64,000 nt of DNA from Profundicola chukchiensis (GTDB lineage Bacteria; Bacteroidota; Bacteroidia; Flavobacteriales; Weeksellaceae): positions 186,001 through 250,000 of the forward strand of contig NZ_JANAIE010000004.1 of the NCBI RefSeq assembly GCF_029664245.1, given 5' to 3'. The translations under genes were made by a program, and so were the position numbers. The notes below the pieces were generated by a model. It was not told the DNA's origin, did not search any database, and saw only the letters and a program-made list of their open reading frames with translations. Shown here one piece after another: positions 40,301 to 49,196 of the stretch. Positions within the stretch are counted from its first letter, which is position 1; the number at the start of each line of letters is the position of its first letter.

Positions 40301-41009
40301 TATCAATGTATGGTATTGGTTTAAGGAAAGTAATGTTATCCCAAAACAACGTATGAACGATTTGGCTATGGAGTTTTTAGCCGATATGCTCCGTGAGATT
40401 TTAATGGAAGATGAAGATGGTATTATACCTTTAGTGCCAAATGCAGGAGAAAAGATATTACTAGATCGTATTGAGCAGAAGTTCATAGAAAAAGGCTTTA
40501 CGATGGCACAGTATTCTTCTTTTGATTCTGTCTTAGGTAGAGAGTTAAATGACTATCTGAACAATCATTTCTTTAAAGCATTTTCAGATCATCTTAACTT
40601 GTTTATGTATCTGCCGAAGACCCCATTTATTTGGCATCTTAGCTCAGGTCCAGAGCAAGGCTTTGATTGTTATATTATAATCTATAAGTGGAATAGAGAT
40701 AAGCTGTTGAGTATACGTTCGCGCTATATAGAGCAAAGAGAACGCGCTCTAGAGAATCGTCAAAGTGATCTTAATAATAAATCAGTTCTTTCAGCATCTG
40801 ACCAAAATGAACTAGATAAAATCTATAAGCAGTTAAAAGAAATTGAAAGTTTCAAACAAAAGATAGATGAATTGTTAGCTGAAGGTTATGATCCTATCTT
40901 AGACGATGGCGTAGGGAAAAACATTGCACCTTTGCAAAAGAAAAAGATGATACCTTATGATGTCTTAACCGCAGGACAGTTAAAGAAATATTTAAATGCA
41001 GATTGGTAG
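37338..41009 (+). CDS. pglX: BREX adenine-specific DNA methyltransferase PglX
   Basis: 1,223 residues. N6-adenine methyltransferase motifs: DPASGSGN from Asp277 (SAM binding) and catalytic NPPY at Asn484-Tyr487. The middle and C-terminal parts (about residues 640-860, VKGISTGNNHRFLRFWF, AAGSKGASFRYMPEDFII, GPGIYLEKNF, LGFLNSKL) form the target-recognition region, and a long helical tail ends in a coiled segment. In type 1 BREX, PglX marks host DNA at a non-palindromic six-base motif that distinguishes self from phage; the motif here is not predictable from sequence. Preceded by a 46-base gap, the largest within the operon. Confidence 0.95.
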   Translation: MKLSDHVEHLRSLIYKSFSNQFSRLGFGEKKLFDIDKIPTEYHSKRQKIENLIDSHTDETGSYVKAREKALDELSFTLFNRLAAIKVMEAYQLFPPIVTKEAEHGDRSFGHKMWLEQNPNMRQEELEGLREYFKYEFNKLGASIPLFHKDYPYALLPYVIELNEIIDAFNAVEEDSQVEEDIWQSDDVLGWLYESYNNVKKQEHKDSKAKTEYHKVSLQSQVYTPRWVVEFLVENSLGKMYLEMYPHSDIKNQFKIANAPEKRIREPKPLHEIKLIDPASGSGNFLLYAFEFFYKLYEDQIDNYGADYDEDDIAKLIIENNLHGVDLDDRAIQLAQLGLWIKAKQKRRSIGKLNFNVVSSDFFLPDFDFVYPIFKEDIRDSKEMETIETIWNDLQNAHKFGSLVRLNEKVDAHISALRNSGAQLFSEQEEKQSAQFKATFLSNLEKAFLRYATQQGNSFLTDKTKDAITFLRLITQKYDVATANPPYTDSSDFGPELKKFINKNYQKPYKFHTNLYATFIKRCYDLTKEDGKLALIHPHTFMFIKTFEDVRTFMIEKSHIDVMVDFGLDRVNLFGPGILLDATFYVLSKSPSKEKGLYFNLTTNLQEKFKKDNFLEALSDHCENKQNERVYELEQSKLKIIKSYPFIYWISDEFREKFSMGIVSDEIDVVKGISTGNNHRFLRFWFELNNHNDFPDGWKYYTKGGPFKKWFGNNWLLIDWRNNGNNTKSYSSAVVRNEKYYFKKGITYSAAGSKGASFRYMPEDFIIDAGGPGIYLEKNFKNINYVLGFLNSKLSFYIINCLNPTVNTNQGDLKRIPFLKPSKKMEFEIEHLTLQNIKISEFFNSSSLIEYSFKTSPFLIDESSELKIRIKKFFDKENLLNTQIFLNESIINENIFEIYELTDSDKAMVLAKEGESIGGLAVSKKAKQAYLESEVEDFPLDHIRDYIQNLPEKEFTSEEREAIENEFPQLYQSNNDLEEFCIRHQINPINVWYWFKESNVIPKQRMNDLAMEFLADMLREILMEDEDGIIPLVPNAGEKILLDRIEQKFIEKGFTMAQYSSFDSVLGRELNDYLNNHFFKAFSDHLNLFMYLPKTPFIWHLSSGPEQGFDCYIIIYKWNRDKLLSIRSRYIEQRERALENRQSDLNNKSVLSASDQNELDKIYKQLKEIESFKQKIDELLAEGYDPILDDGVGKNIAPLQKKKMIPYDVLTAGQLKKYLNADW

Positions 41010-41012
41010 GAT

Positions 41013-43088
41013 ATGGATCTTAAGTCAATACACGAAATATTTACAAATAGGATATTAAGGATTCCTGCTTATCAAAGAGGTTATGCATGGTCTAATAATA
41101 AACAAGTCAATATAGAGCAGAATGAACCGCTCAAGAATATTAAAGGACAGTTAATAGACTTATGGAATGATCTTATTAATATTCCAGAAGGCAAATGGCA
41201 TTATACGGGTTTGTTAACTTTAGTTGAGGTGAAGCCTTGTGAGTACGATTGGTTGCCAAATTATAAACAATATTCCATTGTAGATGGACAGCAAAGAATC
41301 ACATCAATTCTAATATTGTTAAGTGTTATCATTAAAAGAGCCAAAGATTCAAATATAATATTAGGTATTAGAGAGGGTGATGTGGAAATGCAATATTTAT
41401 ATATCAATAAAAGTGTAAATGCTTATATCTTTGGTTATGATAAAGATAATCCTAGCGATAAATTTTTCAGAAAACATATTTTAGCTTTAGATGAAATTGA
41501 GGATGATAGCGAAGAAAGCATCTACACAGAAAACTTATTAAAAGCAAAAATATTCTTTGAAGATATGGTGTCTCTATATCTTCAATACGAGGAACACGAC
41601 CTCCAATTACTTTTCAATAGAGTAACAAGCCAGCTCAAACTTAATGAATATATTCTTCCCGAAGAATTAGATGAATATGTGGTGTTTGAAACTATGAATA
41701 ATAGAGGGAAGCCACTTTCTCAATTAGAAAAGTTAAAGAATAGATTGTTATATCTAAATGATAAATATATTGTAGATGATGGTTCAGCAGAAGGTGAAGT
41801 TTTAAATGATGCTGAAAGAAAAGACTTGGAAAAGGCAATAAACACTGCCTGGATAACCATATATAAATCTTTAGGTCAAAATAAAACACGTCCTTTAGAT
41901 GATGAAGACTTTATTAAGAATCATTGGATAACATACTTTGATGAATATAGCAGAAAAGAAGCCAATGTATATGCCAATTTTTTATTTGATGAATACTTCA
42001 GTTTGGATAACGTATATAATGGCAATTTAAGTAGAGAAGATATAAAGGCTTATATCAAATCTCTTCAGAAATGTGCTATTTGGTTTAATAAGTTACATAA
42101 TCTACATTATTTTGACGAATCTGAAAAAGTTATAAGTAATGCAATTCAAGGTATTCATCATGTTGGACTTAAAGCTTCATTTAAACCTTTGCTATTAGCC
42201 ATCTTATCAAGAGAAGACAGAAATGAATTTGTTGAAGCAATTAAAGCTTTAGAAAAATTTAGTTTCAAACTTTTCAATTTATCAGGTAAAAGAGGAAATA
42301 CTGGAGATAGTAAAATTTATGAACTTGCCCATCAAGTATATATTTGCAGCAAAACTCCTGAGCAAACCAAAGCTTCTATTGATACCTATACATCTTGGTA
42401 TTACAAGTTCAAATTGTTTGTAAATCAAACTTATGAATTGTTTGAAATAGGGCCTAAAGAAGGTTTTTATAAATGGTCGGGTAGGTTTTATTTATTATAT
42501 CAGTACGACGTATATCTACGAAAAGTAAACAAAACCTCAACAGAGAGCTCTGCCATATCTTGGAGAGACTTCGTTAAGAATAATAGTATTGAACATATCT
42601 TTCCCCAAAGTGCCGCAGTTAGTTTAGAAGCGTATGCTAAAAAAAGAGGAAAGGAAGTAAGTGAAGTAGAGACAGATTATTATGAAATTCAAAACAATTG
42701 GCACCACTTCAAAAACTTTGAACCTGAAGAACGTAGAAAATTAGCTAATAGTTTAGGTAATCTATTAGCATTATCTAAAAGTGATAATTCATCACTTCAA
42801 AATGATCCTTTTTTGTATAAAGTAGATCAAAGCAATAAAGGAGAGGGATATCCAAATAGAGGTTATAAATATGACTCTATGAGTGCGATGTTAGTAGCAA
42901 ATGAAGAAGATTGGACACCTAAAAAAGTTCTAGAGCGAGGTTTGGAAATACTCAAGTTTTTATGTGAGCATATTGGAGAAGATTTTAACTCAATTAGTGA
43001 AGAAACGAAATATAAAGTATTAGGGCTTGAATTTATGCTCGAACCAAAGACTCGAGAAATTGAAGAATCAAATATTATAGAAAATTAA
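41013..43088 (+). CDS. BrxU-like GmrSD-family type IV restriction enzyme (DUF262-DUF1524)
   Basis: 691 residues. N-terminal DUF262 domain with IPAYQRGYAW and VDGQQRITS (the nucleotide-binding DGQQR motif); C-terminal DUF1524 domain of the His-Me finger type with NSIEHIFPQ (catalytic His) and NSLGNLLALS, the Asn-containing block. Lies between pglX and pglZ, exactly where the plasmid pEFER BREX locus carries BrxU, a GmrSD homologue that cuts modified cytosines. So it probably adds restriction of modified phage DNA to the BREX operon. The name is by position and domain order; modification specificity is not known. Gaps to neighbours are three and two bases. Confidence 0.88.
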   Translation: MDLKSIHEIFTNRILRIPAYQRGYAWSNNKQVNIEQNEPLKNIKGQLIDLWNDLINIPEGKWHYTGLLTLVEVKPCEYDWLPNYKQYSIVDGQQRITSILILLSVIIKRAKDSNIILGIREGDVEMQYLYINKSVNAYIFGYDKDNPSDKFFRKHILALDEIEDDSEESIYTENLLKAKIFFEDMVSLYLQYEEHDLQLLFNRVTSQLKLNEYILPEELDEYVVFETMNNRGKPLSQLEKLKNRLLYLNDKYIVDDGSAEGEVLNDAERKDLEKAINTAWITIYKSLGQNKTRPLDDEDFIKNHWITYFDEYSRKEANVYANFLFDEYFSLDNVYNGNLSREDIKAYIKSLQKCAIWFNKLHNLHYFDESEKVISNAIQGIHHVGLKASFKPLLLAILSREDRNEFVEAIKALEKFSFKLFNLSGKRGNTGDSKIYELAHQVYICSKTPEQTKASIDTYTSWYYKFKLFVNQTYELFEIGPKEGFYKWSGRFYLLYQYDVYLRKVNKTSTESSAISWRDFVKNNSIEHIFPQSAAVSLEAYAKKRGKEVSEVETDYYEIQNNWHHFKNFEPEERRKLANSLGNLLALSKSDNSSLQNDPFLYKVDQSNKGEGYPNRGYKYDSMSAMLVANEEDWTPKKVLERGLEILKFLCEHIGEDFNSISEETKYKVLGLEFMLEPKTREIEESNIIEN

Positions 43089-43090
43089 CA

Positions 43091-45325
43091 ATGATAGACA
43101 ACTGGTTTAAAAAAGACATTGAAAATATTTGGGACACACACTCCATAGTGGTGGTAATTGATGTGACCAAGGAGTCTTGGTTTCTATTAGATAGCCTTGG
43201 GAATGATGTCACTATTTTCAAAGCGAAGGATGAATTAGAAGAACTAAAGATTAAATATGAAATAGAAAAGTCTAATAATTCACAGGATAAGTTTATTATT
43301 TATACTACAACTCCAAGAGAAGACTTAAAGTTCATAAGAGAATATACCGAAACTCATGGTACTATAGAGATATCTCGTTTAGATACTTATATCAAAAATA
43401 AAGTCAAGGTTCATTTAAATCTAAATATCAATTTAGGTAAAGAAGAACTGATTTCAGCTGCAAAAGTGAGTATTGGGAAAACCGAAACCTATTGGTTAGA
43501 TTTAAGTCATAAAGGAAGTTCAGAAATTTTTGATTTAGAAAAAGAGTTGTTACCATTTTTACATGATCCTAAATCTTTTTCCAAAAAATATGATGAATCT
43601 ACCCAAGAAATCTTTTATAAAAAGATATCAGAACTAATAGAACAGATTTATGTTAAAAAACCTGTTTCTACATTGGCAACCGAGGTTGTTCATCACTTAC
43701 TAGATGGGTTAATAAAAAATAATATTCATCCGACTCTTCTGAATGTTTACAATACTTGGATAGATAGTTATAGTTATAAGGATTCACTATTAGCTTATAT
43801 CGATAACTATAAAACTGGCCAAAAAGAAGACTTGTTTGAGGTTCATGTGGCTCATCCATTTAAAAATTTAGATATTCAATGGTTTATAGAAATAGGTAAG
43901 CATATTTCGGACAAAGCCTATGTGGATAAAATGTTGCCATTGATCAATCAAAGAAATGGAAATAAGGTTGCGAAGAGCTTGAATATTCTATTCTGGAACG
44001 ATGTAAAAGTTATCTTAGAGTTTGATGAAAAGAATATAAATCAGATTAGCTCTTTTCAAGAAGCGGTGGATTTTTATTTAAAACACTTCTATAAATTAGA
44101 TAGAGCTATACGCAAATTATATAGTGAGTTTTTAACCCAAAGGGAGTTGATAGAACCATGGCAATTGTACTACAAGAATCTTTCGAATATATTTTTAGAC
44201 AAGTGGTTTAAATATATTGAAGATTACTCGTCTAATCAAACCGGTAGAATTCAACAAATATTAAATAAGCACTCTTCAAAAACAGCCATAATTGTAGGTG
44301 ATGGTGTTGCATGGGAGTTTTCTAAGGATATTATAGATGCAATGGGTCATACAGAATATGAGTTGACGAGCGATTATATGTTGGCAGGTTTACCATCTGA
44401 AACAGAGCATAATATGAGTCAACTTTATGTTGATTCGGGAGAGGTGTTTTCAACTAAAAAAGAAAGAGAAGAATATTTAACCAAAAATAACGCAGATCTA
44501 GATTTAGGCTTCATTGACTTAGATAATGTGAATGAAACTACAGATAAGGTGAATTTTTTAATCTGTAGTTGTAAAGACCCCGATAAATTAGGAGAGACCT
44601 ATCAACAACAAGCTCTTAAATACTTTGATTCCGTTGCTAACACTTATGCTGCTAAAATAAAACAACTATTAAGAAACGGATATAAGCAGGTTTATCTGTT
44701 GACGGATCATGGTTATACGCTAACGGGGATTTTGGATAATTCAGACAAAATAGAAGTGCAATTATCTAGTGACGCAGCTAAGAACGAGAGATATATCCGT
44801 ACTAAGAAGCGTCAGGAAATAGATGATCATCTTATGATGGAAATTTCACAGAATTATTCGGATTATGAATACTGCTATTTCTCGAAGAGATTAGGTCCTT
44901 TTAAAACTCCAGGAGTATATGGATTTAGCCATGGTGGAATCTCTCCACAGGAAACATTGATTCCATATCTTAAATGGACAAATACGGGAACACAAGAGGA
45001 TTTATTAGAAGTAGTGATATCTAATAAGTCAGATTTGAAAGACATCACGGGTAATATATACTCCATTAAACTAAAAGGAAATGCAGAAGCAGATAATTTA
45101 TTTGCTATGCAGCGAAAAGTTTTCTTGATGTTTTTTGCAGATGGAAAAGAAATAAACAAGAGTGATATATTCACGATTGAAAAAGGGGAGGAATTAAAAA
45201 AAGAATATCAATTTGATTCGCATCAACAAATTGAGGTTAAAATTTTAGATGCTAATACAAAACAACAACTAGACAAAGCTATCATCACTCAAAGTTCGGC
45301 AAGGGATTTAGGTGGCTTATTTTAA
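43091..45325 (+). CDS. pglZ: BREX alkaline-phosphatase-like protein PglZ
   Basis: 744 residues, PglZ type A. Seen: the metal-binding alkaline-phosphatase-superfamily blocks IIVGDGVAWEF (normally a D-G/A-L-R-Y-E motif), YLLTDHGYT with Asp and His ligands, and GFSHGGISPQETLIP near the end, which is diagnostic. The N-terminal 300 residues are helical. PglZ is essential for BREX-type defence and methylation; family members are divalent-metal-dependent hydrolases. Slightly shorter than the E. coli type enzyme. Tight spacing (2 bases) to the GmrSD-like gene. Confidence 0.94.
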   Translation: MIDNWFKKDIENIWDTHSIVVVIDVTKESWFLLDSLGNDVTIFKAKDELEELKIKYEIEKSNNSQDKFIIYTTTPREDLKFIREYTETHGTIEISRLDTYIKNKVKVHLNLNINLGKEELISAAKVSIGKTETYWLDLSHKGSSEIFDLEKELLPFLHDPKSFSKKYDESTQEIFYKKISELIEQIYVKKPVSTLATEVVHHLLDGLIKNNIHPTLLNVYNTWIDSYSYKDSLLAYIDNYKTGQKEDLFEVHVAHPFKNLDIQWFIEIGKHISDKAYVDKMLPLINQRNGNKVAKSLNILFWNDVKVILEFDEKNINQISSFQEAVDFYLKHFYKLDRAIRKLYSEFLTQRELIEPWQLYYKNLSNIFLDKWFKYIEDYSSNQTGRIQQILNKHSSKTAIIVGDGVAWEFSKDIIDAMGHTEYELTSDYMLAGLPSETEHNMSQLYVDSGEVFSTKKEREEYLTKNNADLDLGFIDLDNVNETTDKVNFLICSCKDPDKLGETYQQQALKYFDSVANTYAAKIKQLLRNGYKQVYLLTDHGYTLTGILDNSDKIEVQLSSDAAKNERYIRTKKRQEIDDHLMMEISQNYSDYEYCYFSKRLGPFKTPGVYGFSHGGISPQETLIPYLKWTNTGTQEDLLEVVISNKSDLKDITGNIYSIKLKGNAEADNLFAMQRKVFLMFFADGKEINKSDIFTIEKGEELKKEYQFDSHQQIEVKILDANTKQQLDKAIITQSSARDLGGLF

Positions 45326-45337
45326 AACATTATAGAT

Positions 45338-47389
45338 ATGATAACATTAGATGATTTAGACAATAAACTCTTAGAGTCTTTTAGGGGTTATGTGGTAAAG
45401 AAAGATTTAGTGAGACTTGTGAAAGTTGGAGCTAATGTTCCTGTATTTGTTTTAGAATATTTGTTAGCTAACTCATGTTCTACAGATAATGAGGAGAAAA
45501 TAAGAGAGGGTATGAATAATGTGAAGAAAATACTTTCAGAGCATTATGTAAACCCAGAGGAAAGTGATTTGATTCAATCTAAGATTAGAGAAAAAGGTAG
45601 TTATAAAATTATCGATAAAATTTCTGTAAAATTGGATACGTCTAAAGATGTTTATTGGGCCAATCTACAGAACAGTAATATCAAAAATGGTGTTATTTCA
45701 GACGAAATGGTTAGTACCCATGATAAAATGCTGATGGGAGGTATCTGGGCGATTATAGACATTGAGTATGACGCCTTCTCAAAAGATGGAAATAAAGGAA
45801 CACCTTTTATTATTCAAGATATTAAACCTATTCAATTATCATCGTTTGACAACTCTAAAATAATTCAAAAAAGAAAAGAATTTGATAAAAAGGAATGGTT
45901 AAATGTTTTATTGAGGAGCTGTGGTTATGAACCAGAATCAGAAGGATTTACAGATCGTATTAAAATGTTATTATTGTCTAGGTTGATCCCTATGGTGGAA
46001 TCTAACTTTAATTTCATAGAATTAGGTCCAAGGTCTACGGGTAAATCATTTGTCTTTAAAGAATTGACACCTTATGCTGTGCTTATCTCTGGTGGGCAAG
46101 GAACAGTGGCAAAATTATTTGTTCATGGTGGAACAGGTAGAGTAGGTGCTGTAGGGCAATGGGATGCCATTTGTTTTGATGAGGCCACAGATAAGATATT
46201 TAAAGATCAGGATGCTGTGCCACTTATGAAGGATTATATGGAGTCTGGGTCTTTCTCACGAGCTGGTGCAGGAGGTGAAATAACCGGAGTTGCTTCTATT
46301 ATATTAAATGGAAATATTAATCAACCGGTAGAGACTGTTTTAAGAACAAGCCATCTATTCAGTCCTCTTTCTGATGAAGTAAATAATGATACAGCCTTTT
46401 TAGATAGGATTCATTTTTATTTACCCGGCTGGGAAATGATTAAATTCTCTCCGAATAACTTCACAAGTAATTTCGGATTTAGTACAGACTATTTTTCAGA
46501 ATGTTTAAAATCTTTCCGTAAAACAACTTATACTGATGTTATTGAAGAATACTTTACGTTAGGTTCTCATTTAAAACAAAGGGATACCAAGCCTGTTAAG
46601 AAAACTGTTTCTGGATATATAAAATTAATGCATCCAGACGGTAACTTCACCAAAGAGGATGTTAGGGAATATTTGGAAATAGCGATGGAAATGCGTCGTC
46701 GTGTGAAAGAACAATTAAAAAGAATTGGGGGAATGGAGTTTTGGGATACCAATTTCTCATATATCGATAAGGAAACACAAGAAGAGCATTACGTTGGGCT
46801 TCCAGAAGAAAAAGGTTCACACTTAATTGAGAATAATCCTTTGCCTCCTGGAGTTTGCTATACAGCTACTAGTGACGGAGAAAGTTTGGTATTGGTGCGA
46901 ATAGAAGCAGTAGTAACCTCTGGCTCTGGAAAATTGAATATTAGTGGAATTAGTAGCACCCCAGTTAAGGAAAATGTGAAAAACACCTTCCAATACATTA
47001 AGGCCAATGAGAAGAGTATACTCAACGAGCAACACTCATTAAAGAACTTTGATATCACGATTCAGGTTTCTAATTTGCTTGGAGCAAATATTTCAACAGG
47101 TATTGGATCTGCGGTTTATATAGCGATTATATCTGCTATTTATAAAAAGAATTTAAAACCTGGTTTAGCTGTATTGGGGAATTTATCTGTAGGTGGAGCA
47201 GTAGAAAGAGCCAACAATTTTGCTGATAAAATAACGATGTTATCAGAAAATGGAGCTAAAACAGTAATTGTTCCAATGGATAACTTGAATGAATTAACCA
47301 ATGTTCCAGCAGCTGTATTAGGTGAAACAGATGTTCCTTTTTACTCAAACAACCAAATGCTGATGCAAAAGGGAATTCTTATGGAATAA
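45338..47389 (+). CDS. brxL: BREX AAA+/Lon-like protein BrxL
   Basis: 683 residues. AAA+ module with Walker A GPRSTGKS at Gly230-Ser237 and Walker B-like AICFDEATD; C-terminal Lon-protease-like domain at about residues 540-683. There the Ser of the Lon catalytic pair appears kept (GIGSAVYIAI), but the usual catalytic Lys position in GGLKEK is NNFADK here, so proteolysis is doubtful. Structural work on other BrxL proteins shows an MCM-like DNA-binding ring, which fits a non-proteolytic role. The last BREX gene; a weak hairpin (AAACCAG..CTGGTTTTT) at about 47445-47480 may end the transcript. Confidence 0.95.
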   Translation: MITLDDLDNKLLESFRGYVVKKDLVRLVKVGANVPVFVLEYLLANSCSTDNEEKIREGMNNVKKILSEHYVNPEESDLIQSKIREKGSYKIIDKISVKLDTSKDVYWANLQNSNIKNGVISDEMVSTHDKMLMGGIWAIIDIEYDAFSKDGNKGTPFIIQDIKPIQLSSFDNSKIIQKRKEFDKKEWLNVLLRSCGYEPESEGFTDRIKMLLLSRLIPMVESNFNFIELGPRSTGKSFVFKELTPYAVLISGGQGTVAKLFVHGGTGRVGAVGQWDAICFDEATDKIFKDQDAVPLMKDYMESGSFSRAGAGGEITGVASIILNGNINQPVETVLRTSHLFSPLSDEVNNDTAFLDRIHFYLPGWEMIKFSPNNFTSNFGFSTDYFSECLKSFRKTTYTDVIEEYFTLGSHLKQRDTKPVKKTVSGYIKLMHPDGNFTKEDVREYLEIAMEMRRRVKEQLKRIGGMEFWDTNFSYIDKETQEEHYVGLPEEKGSHLIENNPLPPGVCYTATSDGESLVLVRIEAVVTSGSGKLNISGISSTPVKENVKNTFQYIKANEKSILNEQHSLKNFDITIQVSNLLGANISTGIGSAVYIAIISAIYKKNLKPGLAVLGNLSVGGAVERANNFADKITMLSENGAKTVIVPMDNLNELTNVPAAVLGETDVPFYSNNQMLMQKGILME

Positions 47390-47572
47390 ATTTAAGTTAG
47401 AGATATCGGTTGAATCGTAAGAACTAGTAGTGAATGGAATGATTAAACCAGTTCAAATTGGTCTTATTTAATCTGGTTTTTGACATTATTGCTTTTTTAT
47501 GTTGGCTATTTAATTAGTATGATTTCTTTAATTTAAGAAAATTAAGTCTAAAATTTCTATAACTCACCCCTT

Positions 47573-48091
47573 ATGAAAACAAAATACATAGACAACGAAA
47601 TATGGTTACTTAGTCGTCTGGGTGCATTTCAACGTGTTAAGATATACAGGTCAGATGCTAAGGCGGAAGATAAACGAGAATTTAATGAGGCCTTAAAAAA
47701 CCATCTCAATCAGTTGCTAAAATCGGAATATTTTCAGGAGGTGCCCGAGGAGAGACATGTTGATAATATTCAGAATTTGAGTGAATTCACCAAGCAATTC
47801 GATAAGGTTTTAATTAATGGTTTAAATTTTGGCGTTTCTCAAAAGCTCTTAAATCTTTATTTAAAATATCATTGGTGTTTAGATAGAATACCTACACCAC
47901 CACATTTCCCAGTTGATAGTATAATTCAAAATAAATTAGGTTTGAAAGTTATCCCATGGACGAAAATGGATGGGGAAAAAGGAAAGGAGGAGTATTTGAA
48001 AATTATTGCTTCAGCTAAACTTCAATTAAAAGATAGCACTTTGTCTAATATAGCTGAATTAGAACTTAAACTATTTGAGAGAAATATGTAA
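47573..48091 (+). CDS. Unknown 172-residue cytosolic protein beside BREX
   Basis: Begins MKTKYIDNEIWLLSRLGAF at a good ATG after an AT-rich leader. The central stretch INGLNFGVSQKLLNLYLKY then HWCLDRIPTPPHFPVDSII is strikingly well-formed, with Cys, His, Pro and Asp residues that look conserved rather than random. The pattern of FGxxQKxLNLYLKYxWCL and PPHxPxD belongs to a small family I have seen only as hypothetical. It is downstream of brxL by 184 bases and may have its own promoter; a defence-related accessory role is possible only by location. Confidence 0.7.
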   Translation: MKTKYIDNEIWLLSRLGAFQRVKIYRSDAKAEDKREFNEALKNHLNQLLKSEYFQEVPEERHVDNIQNLSEFTKQFDKVLINGLNFGVSQKLLNLYLKYHWCLDRIPTPPHFPVDSIIQNKLGLKVIPWTKMDGEKGKEEYLKIIASAKLQLKDSTLSNIAELELKLFERNM

Positions 48092-48283
48092 CCCTTTTAG
48101 ACAGAAGAATCAGAAGCTTTTCATTGCTATTCTAGCAAACGTGCATTGAGAATTTCGATAGGAATTGGAGAGAAGCTTGTAGTGGTGCATAGAGGAATGC
48201 CTCTCATTAGGTAGAGTAAAGTCAATCAAAAGCTTTCAAACGCTACATCAAAAGCTTTGAAATCATAGCTCTAATGCTTTTTG

Positions 48284-48369
48284 TAAAAAGTTCACAGACT
48301 TTTTTTATTTCTTCGTAGAGTTTGAAGTAAAAGTCCGTGAACTTTTTTTATTTCTTCACGGACTTTTTA
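48284..48369 (+). terminator. Two hairpin terminators after the 172-residue gene
   Basis: A small hairpin AAAAGT TCACAG ACTTTT followed by a T run (48284-48308) and a strong one with arms AAAGTCCGTGAA and TTCACGGACTTT (about 48330-48368). The two share the AAAAGT..ACTTTTTTTATTTCTTC sequence and look like a tandem duplication. Confidence 0.75.
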
Positions 48370-48434
48370 GCAAAACTCCCTGAAGAAATTTATATTTATG
48401 GGGGAGTTTTTCGACTATTTTTTGGCTCAAAACC

Positions 48435-48469
48435 ATAAAAAAAGCCTGATACACACATATCAGGCTTCA
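48435..48469 (-). terminator. Terminator of HU copy 2, minus strand
   Basis: Arms AAGCCTGATA and TATCAGGCTT around six bases, with a T run when read on the minus strand; 31 bases after the stop of the HU-related gene. Confidence 0.85.
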
Positions 48470-48499
48470 AGGTTTTCACCTTTACGGTACTTTAGCAGG

Positions 48500-48901
48500 C
48501 TAGCTCATAATGCTAAAGTTGAGTGTTTTGAGCCATTTTTTAAAGACGCGACTCGGGCGATAATTCAATCTCGAGTATCGAATATTGGAAACGTTCACTT
48601 CTTCGGGGGTGGCACTTCCGTTGGAAGTCACCGCAACTCTGAAAGTTCCGATATCACCTAATTCGACGGCTCTACCTTGAGAAAGCTCATCCATCATGTT
48701 GAGCACCAGACCATCTAGCACGGCTAAACAATCCGCCTGACGAACAGTGGACTGACTAGAGATTAGGTAAGCCAATCTTCTAAGATCAGAATTACCACTT
48801 TTAACCGATTTTACATAAAATTTTCCAGGTTCGGTTAAATCCTGTGGATTTAGTCGCTCTTGGATAACAAGAGGGACTTTCAAATTATTATGAAAATTCA
48901 T
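48500..48901 (-). CDS. HU-related DNA-binding protein (Bacteroidota type), copy 2
   Basis: 133 residues, clearly paralogous to 31191-31586: DLTEPGKFYVKSVKSG, LAYLISSQSTVRQADCLAVLDG, VELGDIGTFRVAVTS and LNYRPS all align without gaps. It faces the BREX operon from the right. The first 14 residues (MNFHNNLKVPLVIQ) differ. Its promoter lies in the 460-bp spacer shared with the divergent WYL regulator. Amino acid identity looks well above half by eye; nucleotide identity is clearly lower, so the duplication is not recent. Confidence 0.85.
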   Translation of the reverse strand: MNFHNNLKVPLVIQERLNPQDLTEPGKFYVKSVKSGNSDLRRLAYLISSQSTVRQADCLAVLDGLVLNMMDELSQGRAVELGDIGTFRVAVTSNGSATPEEVNVSNIRYSRLNYRPSRVFKKWLKTLNFSIMS

Positions 48902-49196
48902 AATGTATAATTTTTAGATAATTAAACTACCCCTAAAACCTACGAGCTTATAATTTGTATATCGGTTACATCGAGCGGGGTATAAAACCCGGTAAACCAT
49001 GGCTCTAGATAACAATTGGGATAAAAATAGAAGGTTTAGATGAAGGCATTGTGTATAAATTATGCCTTTGTGCAAAATAAATTTGGATTTTATGATTTTT
49101 TGTTTTTATCAACCCTTTAAAACTTCGTTGAATGGGTAGTAGCACTACCAAAATCATATAAGAGAAGTGTAGTAATCTGGAGAGTAAAAACAACTC

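Noticed and set aside
34000-47000. Other open frames inside the BREX genes
   Set aside because: All are antisense or out-of-frame shadows of strongly supported BREX proteins.
49005-49193. Minus-strand frame of 62 codons between HU copy 2 and the WYL gene
   Set aside because: Lies in the promoter spacer of the two divergent genes, with low-complexity composition and no motif.
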